Origin: Clostridia bacterium | GTDB lineage: Bacteria; Bacillota; Clostridia; Oscillospirales; Acutalibacteraceae | Reading direction: 5' to 3' | DNA: 40,064 nucleotides | Assembly (NCBI GenBank): GCA_017475765.1 | Contig: JAFVEY010000035.1 | Coordinates: 1 to 40,064, forward strand | Shown: one piece after another, positions 1 to 7,845 of the stretch | How positions within the stretch are numbered: the stretch's first letter is position 1 | Layout: the number at the start of each line of letters is the position of its first letter | Made by a program: the position numbers and the translations under genes | The notes under the pieces: model-generated | Database searches by the model: none | What the model was told of the DNA's origin: nothing | Seen by the model: only the letters and a program-made list of their open reading frames with translations

Positions 1-1
1 A

Positions 2-319
2 AGTAAACACAGCGCGTTTTTAAGATCGCTTGCAACGGATATGGATACGATCGTACTGGTAGGCAAAGGCGGCATGAGCGAACAGCTCATCAAGCAGGCG
101 GACGATGCCATGACAGCACGGGAACTAATCAAGGGCAAGGTTCTGGAAACGGCGGATCTGTCGCCCCGTGAGGCTGCCGAGCTTATTGCTGCACAGACGG
201 GCTGTGAGGTGGTACAGGTGATCGGTTCAAAATTTGTACTCTACCGCCGTAACCCCGAAGAACCGAAAATTGATTTGCCGAAGGCAAAACCGGCAAGAAA
301 ACGCAGCCGTAATTACTGA
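2..319 (+). CDS. yhbY: YhbY-type RNA-binding CRM domain protein (5' end cut by window)
   Basis: A small CRM-domain RNA-binding protein. The family associates with pre-50S ribosomal particles and assists ribosome assembly. The reading frame is already open at base 2 and gives about 13 residues (SKHSAFLRSLAT...) before the first visible ATG at base 41. That ATG is therefore internal and the true start lies just upstream of the window. The conserved GKGGM loop and the C-terminal strand GSKFVLYRR are present. The tail is basic (KPARKRSRNY). About 105 residues are visible, close to the usual full length of about 100. nadD begins 22 bases after the stop on the same strand, and yhbY-nadD-yqeK-rsfS is a common Firmicutes gene order. 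Confidence 0.9.
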   Translation, partial: SKHSAFLRSLATDMDTIVLVGKGGMSEQLIKQADDAMTARELIKGKVLETADLSPREAAELIAAQTGCEVVQVIGSKFVLYRRNPEEPKIDLPKAKPARKRSRNY

Positions 320-341
320 CGATGAAAAGGACGATGGGTTT

Positions 342-938
342 ATGAAGGTTGCAATGTTCGGAGGCAGCTTTGACCCGATACATAACGGGCATATTCAGCT
401 TGCAAAGGCGTTTGTCAGAAAACTCGGACTGGATAAAGTTCTGATTGTTCCGACATACATTCCGCCCCACAAGCAGAAAAAGACTTCTGTTACGCCAGAG
501 CAGAAGCTCGATATGTGCCGCCTTGCCTTTGAGGATATGCCGCATTTTGAGGTGAGCGATATCGAGATCAGAAGAAAGGGTGCAAGCTATACGTATATGA
601 CGCTTGAAGAGCTGTCTGAGATTTATAAGGGCGATGAGCTTTATCTGATCACAGGTGCGGATATGTTTATGACGATACATGAGTGGAGAGAGCCGCAGAT
701 CATTTTCCGTCATGCGACTGTATGCGGCGTTCCGAGAAATGACGAGGATATAAAGGATCTTGAAAGGCAGCAGGAATATCTTTCCTCACTCGGTGCAAAA
801 ACGGAAATACTGGATGCAGGAGTTATGACAGTATCTTCAACGGATATCAGAAACAGGATTAAAAACGGAGAAGATATTTCCGGTCTTGTGCCGAAGGCAG
901 TTGAAGATTATATCAGAAAAAATAACTTATATCTGTGA
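342..938 (+). CDS. nadD: nicotinate-nucleotide adenylyltransferase
   Basis: Converts nicotinate mononucleotide and ATP to nicotinate adenine dinucleotide, the penultimate step of NAD synthesis, in the cytoplasm. The 198-residue product has the nucleotidyltransferase signature near its N-terminus (GGSFDPIHNGH, residues about 6-16) and the C-terminal SSTDIR motif that contacts the adenylate. The length is normal for the family. The frame is open further upstream, but the start at 342 places the first beta strand (MKVAMFGGSFDP) correctly and has a purine-rich AAAAGGA upstream. It follows yhbY closely. Its normal partner yqeK is displaced by about 1.6 kb of unrelated DNA. Confidence 0.95.
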   Translation: MKVAMFGGSFDPIHNGHIQLAKAFVRKLGLDKVLIVPTYIPPHKQKKTSVTPEQKLDMCRLAFEDMPHFEVSDIEIRRKGASYTYMTLEELSEIYKGDELYLITGADMFMTIHEWREPQIIFRHATVCGVPRNDEDIKDLERQQEYLSSLGAKTEILDAGVMTVSSTDIRNRIKNGEDISGLVPKAVEDYIRKNNLYL

Positions 939-952
939 CAGGAGAAAATGAG

Positions 953-1119
953 ATGGGACTGTTTGATATTTTCAAAAATAAAAAGAACGTCAATCAAATA
1001 TCCGATTCGGATCGGTTTGTTATGTGCTCAACGGCGCTCTTTCAAACGGCGCAAAGCCCGAAGATCTGGTGATGGCTTCACTGATTTTCAATGTCGGTGA
1101 AGATTATGAAATAAGATAA
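953..1119 (+). pseudogene. remnant of an unidentified gene, frameshifted
   Basis: A GGAG site (941-944) precedes ATG 953. The frame opens with MGLFDIFKNKKN, a start typical of many small cytoplasmic Firmicutes proteins, and stops at 1070-1072 after 39 codons. A second frame, open from about 1024 to the stop at 1117-1119, reads like real protein (LNGALSNGAKPEDLVMAS). The simplest reading is a gene broken by a single-base frameshift near 1020-1030 and truncated downstream. I do not recognise the family. It sits directly after nadD, at the left edge of the patch separating nadD from yqeK. Confidence 0.45.
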
Positions 1120-1166
1120 CAGGTCTGGATGAAAAGCAGTTCTGAAACACATCTGTCAGAAATCTG

Positions 1167-1195
1167 TTTACAAAATGGTTTGAATTGATTATAAT
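1167..1195 (+). promoter_or_regulatory. sigma-A promoter for the 199-residue orphan gene
   Basis: TTTACA (1167-1172), a 17-base spacer and a perfect TATAAT (1190-1195), about 85 bases before the ATG at 1280. The gene can therefore be transcribed independently of the nadD operon. Confidence 0.65.
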
Positions 1196-1279
1196 AATAA
1201 TTAAGGAAAATCAAAAATAAGGATTTTTTGAAATTTGATATGACCTGAATTTAATTTAATATGAAAGGCAGAAGTTAAA

Positions 1280-1879
1280 ATGAGCGCTACCAATAATTTA
1301 TATAATGTGAAGTATTCAATTATCAGACCTAAATACTTTGCCCCCTTTTACAATTTCGGCTCCTTGCTTTTAAATACCTATGAGGAAGGTTTTTTAAGCT
1401 CAAAGCAAAAGGTTACCGATACGGTTACCGCAATTGAAAAAAAACTGATGGGCGACAGGAAAATTATCAACGGCTTTGAGTCCGATGAAAGATTTCCCGA
1501 AGTAGAGCAGCTTTTTCAGCAGTACATCAGCTGCCGCAGTCTTGCTGACGGACGTGAGATAGCGATCGTATCTGATTTTCTGGAGGACGGCGCATTATGC
1601 GATGTCTGCATAAAAAGCAACAGAACATCCGTTATGAACCTCACAGTACAGGGAACATTCAGAATCAATCTGGGTTCACGGGCTTTGCCGTATGACAATG
1701 AAAAGTACTCTGTCGGTGTGATCAGCAAGTCAGGCAAATCCGGCTTTGCTTTGGTTGTCGAGGAAGGTGAAGCAGCTGTCAAAGGAAGTATGTATATGAA
1801 GGTCATATACTTCAACGAGTCAGAATATATTTCAGATCTGGCATCAAAATATACAGATGTTGAACCGTTTATGCAGTAA
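1280..1879 (+). CDS. hypothetical protein, 199 residues
   Basis: Not recognised. The start has a moderate GAAAGG ribosome binding site (1263-1268) and the preceding promoter is near consensus. The protein has no signal peptide and no membrane segment, so it is probably cytoplasmic. The first 80 residues are mixed alpha/beta with many aromatics. Residues about 95-180 look beta-rich (alternating hydrophobic strands such as GTFRINLG and SGFALVVEEGEAAVKG), suggesting a small beta-sandwich or barrel domain. Two cysteines lie four residues apart around position 110 (CDVC), too few to be a convincing metal site. It lies between a broken gene and an Rpn transposase remnant in the block inserted between nadD and yqeK, so recent acquisition is plausible. 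Confidence 0.6.
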   Translation: MSATNNLYNVKYSIIRPKYFAPFYNFGSLLLNTYEEGFLSSKQKVTDTVTAIEKKLMGDRKIINGFESDERFPEVEQLFQQYISCRSLADGREIAIVSDFLEDGALCDVCIKSNRTSVMNLTVQGTFRINLGSRALPYDNEKYSVGVISKSGKSGFALVVEEGEAAVKGSMYMKVIYFNESEYISDLASKYTDVEPFMQ

Positions 1880-1936
1880 AGTCTGAGATTATAAATCATG
1901 TTCATCCTGGACATGAAGAGTCGGAGGTGCGGCTGT

Positions 1937-2351
1937 TTGGGCGAAAAAGATACGACAACGAAAAATCTTGAATCCTACAATGATGTTTTTGCCGATATCT
2001 TAAACGTATATTTGTTTGGTGGTGATCAGGTGATCAATCCTGATGGACTGAGTCCCGATGATATATTTTCTCAGTATAAGGCTGACGGAAAACTCCGCTA
2101 TCAGGAAAGGGGAGTTCGGTATGTGTGAATTTTTTGACAGAATAGAAGCTAAAGGCAAAGCAGCAGGTATAGCGGAAGGCAGAGCAGAAGGCCGACTCAA
2201 AGAAAGAGAAACAGGTATAAGAAATACCGTCAGACTGTGCAAAGACTTTGGAGCGGATCTGGAAAAAACGATCAGGCAGCTGATTGAGCTATACTCTCTT
2301 TCCGAAGATGAAGCTGCAAGAAAGGCTGATGAATACTGGAATTTGGTTTGA
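1937..2351 (+). pseudogene. Rpn-family (PD-(D/E)XK) transposase/nuclease, internally deleted
   Basis: Two pieces of one Rpn-type recombination-promoting nuclease. The 5' piece starts at TTG 1937 with GGAGG (1923-1927) upstream and encodes the family's typical opening (GEKDTTTKNLESYNDVFAD...YKADGKLRYQERGVRYV), ending at TGA 2126-2128. The 3' piece is in another frame. It can start at ATG 2121 and encodes the typical tail: MCEFFDRIEAKGKAAG, a Gly/Ala/Glu-rich repeat, then a helical end with RNTVRLCKDFGADLEKT and the stop at 2349-2351. Intact members are roughly 280-300 residues, so most of the catalytic core (about 150 residues or more) is missing. These genes are multicopy in Ruminococcus and mark a mobile or decaying segment. 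Confidence 0.75.
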
Positions 2352-2383
2352 GAAAACAGAAATGTCTGCATATTATTATTGCG

Positions 2384-2423
2384 CCCCATATCACCTTTTT
2401 CGGTGGTGTGGGGTTCGGTTTTT
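2384..2423 (+). terminator. intrinsic terminator after the Rpn remnant
   Basis: A 12-base-pair stem (CCCCATATCACC against GGTGGTGTGGGG, two G-U pairs) with a six-base loop, followed by TTCGGTTTTT and a further T run. It insulates the inserted block from yqeK. Confidence 0.85.
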
Positions 2424-2454
2424 AATAATTTTTTTAACTGTGCGTCTGCACCGC

Positions 2455-2483
2455 TTGAATAAGACTGAAATTTATGGTATAAT
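2455..2483 (+). promoter_or_regulatory. sigma-A promoter for yqeK-rsfS-leuS
   Basis: TTGAAT (2455-2460), a 17-base spacer and TATAAT (2478-2483) with an upstream TGG giving an extended -10. It lies 38 bases before yqeK and just after a strong terminator. The yqeK operon therefore has its own start although it is separated from nadD. Confidence 0.8.
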
Positions 2484-2521
2484 ATATCGGTATAAATATA
2501 TGAGTTTTTGGAGCTGATATA

Positions 2522-3106
2522 ATGACCGTAAAAGATTATGAGGAAATTATAAGCCAAAGAATGAAATCTGCGAGATTTAAACATTCAAAAAATGTGGCAA
2601 AAGAAGCTGTCCGTCTTGCAAAAAAATATGGTGCGGATGTTGAAAAAGCTGAAATTGCCGGTATTTTGCACGACACAACAAAAGAGTCAACCGAACAGGA
2701 ACAGATGGAGCTTATCGCCCGTGCCGGAATAGAGCTGACAGAGCTTGAACGGTCAAGCCATAAGCTGTGGCACGCCATTTCAGGCAGCGCCTTTGTGAAG
2801 GTAGAGCTTGGCATTGATGATCCCGAAATACTGGATGCGATACGTTATCATACAACAGGCAGGGCAGGCATGACGCTTCTCGACAAGGTGATCTTTATTG
2901 CTGATTTTACATCTGCCGAAAGAGATTATGAAGGTGTTGACAAAATGCGCAGGCTGGCAGATAAAAGTCTTGATGAAGCCTGTCTGGAGGGAATGGCTTT
3001 TACCATAGCCGACCTGTCCGAAAGACACCTTACCATTGCACCCGATACCTTTAACGGCTATAATGAATTGGCTTTCGCAAAATCAGCACAGAAGAAAAAA
3101 CAGTAA
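2522..3106 (+). CDS. yqeK: YqeK, HD-domain symmetrical Ap4A hydrolase
   Basis: HD-superfamily hydrolase of the YqeK type. Members cleave diadenosine tetraphosphate symmetrically to two ADP with a di-iron centre. The 194-residue protein shows the metal ligands in order: H21 (FKHSKNV), H50-D51 (GILHDTTKE), a later histidine in the SHKLWHA segment, and HT in RYHTTGRAGM, followed by FIADFTS with its conserved aspartate. The length is normal. It is the first gene of a three-gene run with rsfS 29 bases downstream. In most Firmicutes it directly follows nadD, but here it has been separated and carries its own promoter. Confidence 0.93.
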   Translation: MTVKDYEEIISQRMKSARFKHSKNVAKEAVRLAKKYGADVEKAEIAGILHDTTKESTEQEQMELIARAGIELTELERSSHKLWHAISGSAFVKVELGIDDPEILDAIRYHTTGRAGMTLLDKVIFIADFTSAERDYEGVDKMRRLADKSLDEACLEGMAFTIADLSERHLTIAPDTFNGYNELAFAKSAQKKKQ

Positions 3107-3135
3107 TCTGAATTAAACTGAACGGAGGAAAATAT

Positions 3136-3477
3136 ATGACATCACTTGAAACGGCAAGACTTGCCGCAAAGGCGCTTGACAGCAAAAAGGGTCTTGATAT
3201 CAGAATTATCAAAATCAGGGATATTTCATCTATCGCCGATTATTTTGTGATCGCAACAGGTACGTCCAACACTCATGTAAAGGCTCTTGCCGATGAGGTT
3301 GAATATAAGCTGGATGAGGCAGGAATCAGCGTGAGTGCGGTTGAGGGTCAGAGAAATGACACATGGATACTGCTGGACTATATTGACGTTGTGGTTCATG
3401 TTTTCTCGGAGGATGCAAGAGAATACTATAATCTTGAGCGTCTGTGGGAGGACGGAGAACAGGTGGATATCGAATAA
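3136..3477 (+). CDS. rsfS: ribosomal silencing factor RsfS
   Basis: RsfS (YbeB/Iojap family) binds ribosomal protein L14 and blocks subunit joining when nutrients are scarce. The 113-residue product has the family core: [20 protein letters not shown] at residues about 34-53, the [13 protein letters not shown] segment, and [20 protein letters not shown] near the C-terminus. The ribosome binding site GGAGG lies about nine bases before the ATG. It lies between yqeK and leuS, and the stop is 32 bases before the chosen leuS start, so the three are probably co-transcribed. Confidence 0.95.
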   Translation: MTSLETARLAAKALDSKKGLDIRIIKIRDISSIADYFVIATGTSNTHVKALADEVEYKLDEAGISVSAVEGQRNDTWILLDYIDVVVHVFSEDAREYYNLERLWEDGEQVDIE

Positions 3478-3509
3478 AGCATATGACAGAAAGGAAGAAA
3501 ATCAAAATA

Positions 3510-5924
3510 ATGAATAAATACGATCATAAAAGTATTGAACCGAAATGGCAGAAAGCATGGGAAGAAGCAGGTATCTACCATGCAGAGGAAAACAGCAATA
3601 AGCCTAAATATTATACCCTTATCGAATTTCCGTATCCTTCGGGACAGGGACTTCATGTTGGACATCCCCGATCCTATACGGCTCTTGATATCGTTGCAAG
3701 AAAACGCAGAATGCAGGGCTATAATGTTCTCTATCCGATCGGCTGGGATGCTTTCGGTCTGCCAACAGAGAACTTTGCTATCAAAAATCATGTTCACCCC
3801 AAAGACGTTACCAAAAAGAATGTTGCCCGTTTCAAAAGCCAGCTTCAGGCTCTTGGCATATCCTTTGACTGGAGCAGGGAAATCAACACGACTGATCCTT
3901 CCTATTACAAATGGACACAGTGGATATTCCTTCAGCTTTTCAAAAAGGGTCTTGCTTATAAAAAAGAAATGGCTGTCAACTGGTGTACCTCCTGTAAGTG
4001 TGTGCTTGCCAATGAAGAGGTTGTCAACGGAGTCTGCGAGCGCTGCAGCAGCGAGGTAGTAAGAAAAGTCAAATCGCAGTGGATGCTGAAAATCACCGCT
4101 TATGCGGAAAGACTGATCAACGATCTGGAGCTTGTCAATTATCCCGACAGGGTGAAGGCTCAGCAGAAAAACTGGATCGGCAGATCGACAGGAGCTGAGG
4201 TTGACTTCACAACGACAACAGGCGATACCCTTACCGTTTACACAACCCGTCCCGATACGCTTTTCGGCGCTACATATATGGTTATCTCTCCCGAACATCC
4301 GATCATCAATAAGCTGTCCTCCATTATTAAAAATTTGGACGAGGTAAAGGCTTATCAGGAGGCTGCGGCAAGAAAGTCGGACTTTGAGCGTACAGAGGTT
4401 GCCAAGGACAAGACAGGTGTGCGCATTGACGGCTTTGAAGCAATCAATCCCGTCAACGGAAAGCAGATTCCGATATTCATTTCCGACTATGTTCTTGTTT
4501 CCTACGGAACAGGTGCTATTATGGCTGTTCCCGCACATGATACCCGTGACTGGGATTTCGCCAAGAAATTTGAGCTTCCTATCATTGAGGTTGTCAAGGG
4601 CGGAGAGGATGTTCAGAAGGCAGCCTTTACCGATTGCGCAACAGGTGTCCTGACAAATTCCGATTATCTTGACGGACTCAGCGTTGAGGATGCAAAGAAG
4701 AAAATTATAGAAAAGCTGGAAGAGACCGGCAAAGGCAGAGCAAAGGTAAATTACAAACTCCGTGACTGGGTATTCTCACGTCAGCGCTATTGGGGCGAGC
4801 CGATTCCGATCGTGCATTGTCCGTGCTGCGGTGCAGTTCCGCTGCCTGAAAGCGAGCTTCCGCTTGAGCTGCCGGAGGTGGAATCCTATGAGCCGACTGA
4901 CAACGGAGAATCTCCGCTGGCAAAAATAACAGACTGGGTGAATACCAAATGCCCGAAATGCGGCGGCGAGGCAAAGAGAGAAACCGATACCATGCCGCAG
5001 TGGGCAGGATCTTCATGGTATTTCCTGCGCTATATGGATCCGCATAATAATGAAGCGCTTGCCTCAAAGGAGGCTCTTGACTACTGGTCACCCGTTGACT
5101 GGTATAACGGCGGTATGGAGCATACAACGCTTCACTTGCTGTACAGCCGTTTCTGGCATAAGTTCCTTTATGATATCGGCGTTGTTCCCACACCAGAGCC
5201 TTATGCAAAGCGTACAAGCCATGGTATGATACTCGGCGAAAACGGCGAAAAGATGAGTAAATCAAGAGGCAATGTCGTCAATCCGGATGATATTGTCAAT
5301 GAATACGGCGCTGATACCATGCGTTTGTTTGAAATGTTCCTCGGCGACTTTGAAAATGCCGCACCGTGGAGTTCAAGCAGTATCAAGGGCTGCCGCCGTC
5401 TTGCGGAAAGATACTATAATTTCCTGACGATCCTTACCAACGATGAGGGAATTCGTCCGGAGCTTGAAGCGGCTGTCCATAAGACCATCAAAAAGGTCGG
5501 TGACGACATCGAGATACTGAAATTCAATACAGCTATCGCAGCGCTCATGTCGCTGATCAATGATATCTACAATACAGGCTCGATCACGAAGGGAGAGCTG
5601 AGAGTGTTTACTGTTCTTCTCAGCCCGTTTGCACCGCATATAGCCGAGGAAGTATGGGAACAGGCCAAACTGGGCAGGGGATTTGCAGCTCAGCAGAAAT
5701 GGCCTGAGTACGATGAAAGCAAATGTGTTGATTCAGCAGTTGAAATTGTCGTACAGGTAAACGGCAAGGTTCGTGACAAGATCACTGTGCCGGTTGATAT
5801 TGATCAGGCAGGTGCCATTGCTCAGGCAAAATCAAGCGAAAAGGTACAGAGCTTTATTGACGGCAAGAATATTATCAAAGAAATCTATGTCAAGGGCAAG
5901 CTCGTTAATATTGTAGCTAAATAA
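3510..5924 (+). CDS. leuS: leucyl-tRNA synthetase
   Basis: Class Ia aminoacyl-tRNA synthetase charging tRNA-Leu. The 804-residue length matches the bacterial enzyme. The ATP-binding HIGH motif is HVGH (residues 49-52, within GLHVGHP). The CP1 editing domain includes [12 protein letters not shown], and KMSKS is exact at 581-585 ([10 protein letters not shown]). CxxC pairs in CTSCKC and CPKCGG suggest the zinc sites. Two ATGs are possible, at 3483 and 3510. I chose 3510 because it has AAGGAAG upstream and because the protein then begins [14 protein letters not shown], as other LeuRS do. No T-box leader is visible; expression appears to depend on the yqeK promoter. Confidence 0.97.
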   Translation: MNKYDHKSIEPKWQKAWEEAGIYHAEENSNKPKYYTLIEFPYPSGQGLHVGHPRSYTALDIVARKRRMQGYNVLYPIGWDAFGLPTENFAIKNHVHPKDVTKKNVARFKSQLQALGISFDWSREINTTDPSYYKWTQWIFLQLFKKGLAYKKEMAVNWCTSCKCVLANEEVVNGVCERCSSEVVRKVKSQWMLKITAYAERLINDLELVNYPDRVKAQQKNWIGRSTGAEVDFTTTTGDTLTVYTTRPDTLFGATYMVISPEHPIINKLSSIIKNLDEVKAYQEAAARKSDFERTEVAKDKTGVRIDGFEAINPVNGKQIPIFISDYVLVSYGTGAIMAVPAHDTRDWDFAKKFELPIIEVVKGGEDVQKAAFTDCATGVLTNSDYLDGLSVEDAKKKIIEKLEETGKGRAKVNYKLRDWVFSRQRYWGEPIPIVHCPCCGAVPLPESELPLELPEVESYEPTDNGESPLAKITDWVNTKCPKCGGEAKRETDTMPQWAGSSWYFLRYMDPHNNEALASKEALDYWSPVDWYNGGMEHTTLHLLYSRFWHKFLYDIGVVPTPEPYAKRTSHGMILGENGEKMSKSRGNVVNPDDIVNEYGADTMRLFEMFLGDFENAAPWSSSSIKGCRRLAERYYNFLTILTNDEGIRPELEAAVHKTIKKVGDDIEILKFNTAIAALMSLINDIYNTGSITKGELRVFTVLLSPFAPHIAEEVWEQAKLGRGFAAQQKWPEYDESKCVDSAVEIVVQVNGKVRDKITVPVDIDQAGAIAQAKSSEKVQSFIDGKNIIKEIYVKGKLVNIVAK

Positions 5925-5994
5925 CCGGAATACAATACAATGATCAATACCAACAAATCTATACCATCAATAATCAATGTATTGTACATATAGT

Positions 5995-6034
5995 AAACGA
6001 CATTTAAATTCTCTTATGAAATATGCGGGTGCAG
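5995..6034 (+). repeat. partial copy of a dispersed repeat (5' part)
   Basis: This 40-base stretch (AAACGACATTTAAATT ... TATGCGGGTGCAG) closely matches 39675-39715, where the same leader runs into a full hairpin-rich repeat. Here the similarity stops after GTGCAG, so this is a truncated copy between leuS and rpsU. The 315-base leuS-rpsU gap otherwise holds an AT-rich long-range inverted repeat (TACAATACA at 5931-5939 against TGTATTGTA at 5978-5986) and the rpsU promoter. Confidence 0.6.
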
Positions 6035-6152
6035 CATTAGTGATGCAGTTATTTGTCGTATTGTCTGAAACTTTAGATAATTTTATAATTTTTTGCGTAG
6101 TTTTTGTGCATAGTATACATAGAGAGTAATGTAAATTTATTGCTTTTTTGTG

Positions 6153-6182
6153 TTGACAAAGGGTATCAGAATAATGTATAAT
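6153..6182 (+). promoter_or_regulatory. sigma-A promoter for rpsU
   Basis: Consensus TTGACA (6153-6158), an 18-base spacer and consensus TATAAT (6177-6182), 57 bases before the rpsU start. Both hexamers are perfect, consistent with a highly expressed ribosomal protein gene. Confidence 0.85.
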
Positions 6183-6239
6183 ACTAAGGTATCGTAATGA
6201 CACAAACCCCTGCCTTATGGCGGATGGGAGGGAAGATAA

Positions 6240-6416
6240 ATGGCTGAGATTAGAATCAAAGATAATGAATCTCTTGAGAGCGCACTCAGAAGATTTAAAA
6301 AGCAGTGTGCAAGAGCCGGCGTTATCGCTGAGGTTCGCAAGAGAGAGGCATACGAGAAGCCTTCTGTAAAGCGTAAGAAGAAGTCTGAAGCTGCTCGTAA
6401 GCGCAAGTACAAATAA
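6240..6416 (+). CDS. rpsU: 30S ribosomal protein S21
   Basis: S21 is a small-subunit protein near the 3' end of 16S rRNA that assists initiation. The 58-residue product begins [20 protein letters not shown], contains the conserved CARAGV segment, and ends in a very basic tail ([15 protein letters not shown]), all typical. A strong GGGAGGGA precedes the ATG. The gene is monocistronic, with its own consensus promoter and a terminator shortly after the stop. Confidence 0.97.
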   Translation: MAEIRIKDNESLESALRRFKKQCARAGVIAEVRKREAYEKPSVKRKKKSEAARKRKYK

Positions 6417-6443
6417 TAAGGTTTATTGTACACAGAAAATCAG

Positions 6444-6507
6444 AGGATATTTCCTTGAGCGGCTGTCTGTTTCAGCGGATTGCGGCTTTTTGGAGATATC
6501 CTTTTTT
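6444..6507 (+). terminator. terminator after rpsU
   Basis: Arms AGGATATTTCC (6444-6454) and GGAGATATCCT (6492-6502) pair over 11 positions with one G-U and are followed by a T run. The loop is long (37 bases) and can itself fold through short GC segments (GCGGC, GCGGATTGC). Confidence 0.6.
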
Positions 6508-6566
6508 GTTATGTTATATGATTTGTTCAGAAGGCAGAACGGAGAGCAGAAATAAGGGGTGATATA

Positions 6567-7085
6567 ATGGCACTACTGAGACCTACGGCAGCTTTGGAAA
6601 AAGTGACGGATATAACACCGGAGCTGCTCAGACAGCTGGAAATAGATGCAATTCTTCTTGATGTGGACAATACCCTTGCACCGCCGACAGAAAAAATCCC
6701 TTATGAGGGTGTTCAGGCATGGATTGATGAAATCAAATCGGCAGGCTTTGCAGTTGTTATATGCTCGAATAACTATCATTCAAGGATCCGCCCGTTTTCG
6801 GATTCTGTGGGACTGGAATGTGTTGCGATGAGCCTGAAGCCGTTTCCGTTCGGCTTCAACAGGGCAAAAAGAAAGCTGAAGGAAAAGCCGAAATCGGTTC
6901 TGGTTGTGGGAGATCAGATCTATACGGATGTTCTGGGAGCGAATCTGGCGGGAATGAAGTCGATTCTGCTTTGTCCACAGTCGGAAGAACACGGCTTTAC
7001 TATATATGTCAGGCGCAGACTGGAAATAGGTGTACGCAAAAAACTGAAAATTCTGAAAAGGGGTGAGGATTATGTCGGTAGTTGA
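6567..7085 (+). CDS. yqeG: YqeG family HAD-IIIA phosphatase
   Basis: HAD-superfamily phosphatase of the YqeG/GEP4-like family. The substrate in bacteria is not firmly established; the mitochondrial relative acts on phosphatidylglycerol phosphate. Motif I is LLDVDNTLAPP with D32 as nucleophile and D34 as acid/base. Motif II is VICSNN and motif III/IV is VVGDQIYTDVLGAN around residue 116. The 172-residue length is normal. The ribosome binding site AAGGGGTG is strong. It overlaps the next gene by 14 bases, starting a tightly packed run of four genes. Confidence 0.9.
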   Translation: MALLRPTAALEKVTDITPELLRQLEIDAILLDVDNTLAPPTEKIPYEGVQAWIDEIKSAGFAVVICSNNYHSRIRPFSDSVGLECVAMSLKPFPFGFNRAKRKLKEKPKSVLVVGDQIYTDVLGANLAGMKSILLCPQSEEHGFTIYVRRRLEIGVRKKLKILKRGEDYVGS

Positions 7086-7404
7086 CCCGAATGTGATTGA
7101 CGGTATGGGCATTGACGGGGACACGCTGGTTTTTATGATCAGCGACCATCTTACATGGGCAGTTCATCAGGCAGCTCATCTTTCTTATCTAAGGGATAAG
7201 TTGAATGCCTATATCCGCTATATTGATGAAAAGCAATGGCGGAGCGTATACCGAAACAGGGAATTTGAGTCTTTCAGAATAGAGGTTTGTTTTAAATATC
7301 AGTATCCCGAAGTTTTTGTCACAATGGTGGAGGCTGTCGGGGATAAGCTGAAGGAAAAGAAGATAGAGATGATTTATCAGGTGGCAGAGACGGAGGGTAA
7401 ATGA
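7072..7404 (+). CDS. DUF6572 family protein
   Basis: A 110-residue protein that I assign from memory to the DUF6572 family. Supporting features are the opening MSVVDPNVIDGMGIDGD, the conserved LVFMISDHLTWAVHQAAHL, and LRDKLNAYIRYIDE. Function is unknown. No signal or membrane segment is seen. A GTG at 7063 is an alternative start, but ATG 7072 is better spaced from AAAGGGG (7057-7063) and matches the family's N-terminus. It overlaps the end of yqeG by 14 bases and overlaps aroQ by four (ATGA), so translation is probably coupled. Confidence 0.8.
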   Translation: MSVVDPNVIDGMGIDGDTLVFMISDHLTWAVHQAAHLSYLRDKLNAYIRYIDEKQWRSVYRNREFESFRIEVCFKYQYPEVFVTMVEAVGDKLKEKKIEMIYQVAETEGK

Positions 7405-7841
7405 TGAAGGTGCTTTTTTTGCTGGGACCCAATCTTAATATGGTCGGAATAAGGGATGTCGGAACCTACGGCACAGAAACTGCGGAGAGTATCAATGATG
7501 ATGTCAGAGAATGGGCAAAGGAGCTTGGAATCGAGCTTGAGATCTATCAGTCCAATCATGAGGGAGATCTGATTGATAAAATACACGCCGCTTACGGGAA
7601 TACAGACGGAATCATGATCAATGCGGGTGCTCTGACACATTACAGCTATGCGCTGATGGATGCCATCTCCTCCGTTCATATTCCGACGGTGGAAACACAT
7701 ATGTCCAATATAGGAGCAAGGGAGGATTTCCGCCGGAAGTCGGTTATATCTCCCGTTTGTGCCGGAACGATTGCAGGCTTCGGAAAATACAGCTATTATC
7801 TGGGCTTGCAGGCACTTATCAGATCCGGAAAAGGGGGATGA
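7401..7841 (+). CDS. aroQ: type II 3-dehydroquinate dehydratase
   Basis: Converts 3-dehydroquinate to 3-dehydroshikimate in the shikimate pathway; a small dodecameric cytoplasmic enzyme. The 146-residue product has GPNLNMVGIRDVGTYG at the N-terminus (active-site Arg and Tyr retained, although the usual REP is RDV), INAGALTHYSYALMDAI, and ETHMSNIGAREDFR (catalytic His and Glu retained). It is somewhat divergent but complete. It starts inside the stop of the preceding gene and is followed four bases later by the M24 peptidase gene. The aroQ-pepP pairing is common in Firmicutes. Confidence 0.92.
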   Translation: MMKVLFLLGPNLNMVGIRDVGTYGTETAESINDDVREWAKELGIELEIYQSNHEGDLIDKIHAAYGNTDGIMINAGALTHYSYALMDAISSVHIPTVETHMSNIGAREDFRRKSVISPVCAGTIAGFGKYSYYLGLQALIRSGKGG

Positions 7842-7845
7842 TGAT

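Noticed and set aside
3478-3509. A T-box leader for leuS
   Set aside because: The gap to rsfS is only 32 bases; leuS is inside an operon without room for a T-box.
3426-4538. A long open frame on the minus strand opposite leuS
   Set aside because: It is antisense to highly conserved LeuRS coding sequence, lacks a ribosome binding site and gives a Cys/Phe-rich product with no family features.
5931-5986. TACAATACA/TGTATTGTA inverted repeat after leuS as a terminator
   Set aside because: The stem is AT-only over most of its length, the loop is 38 bases, and no T run follows.
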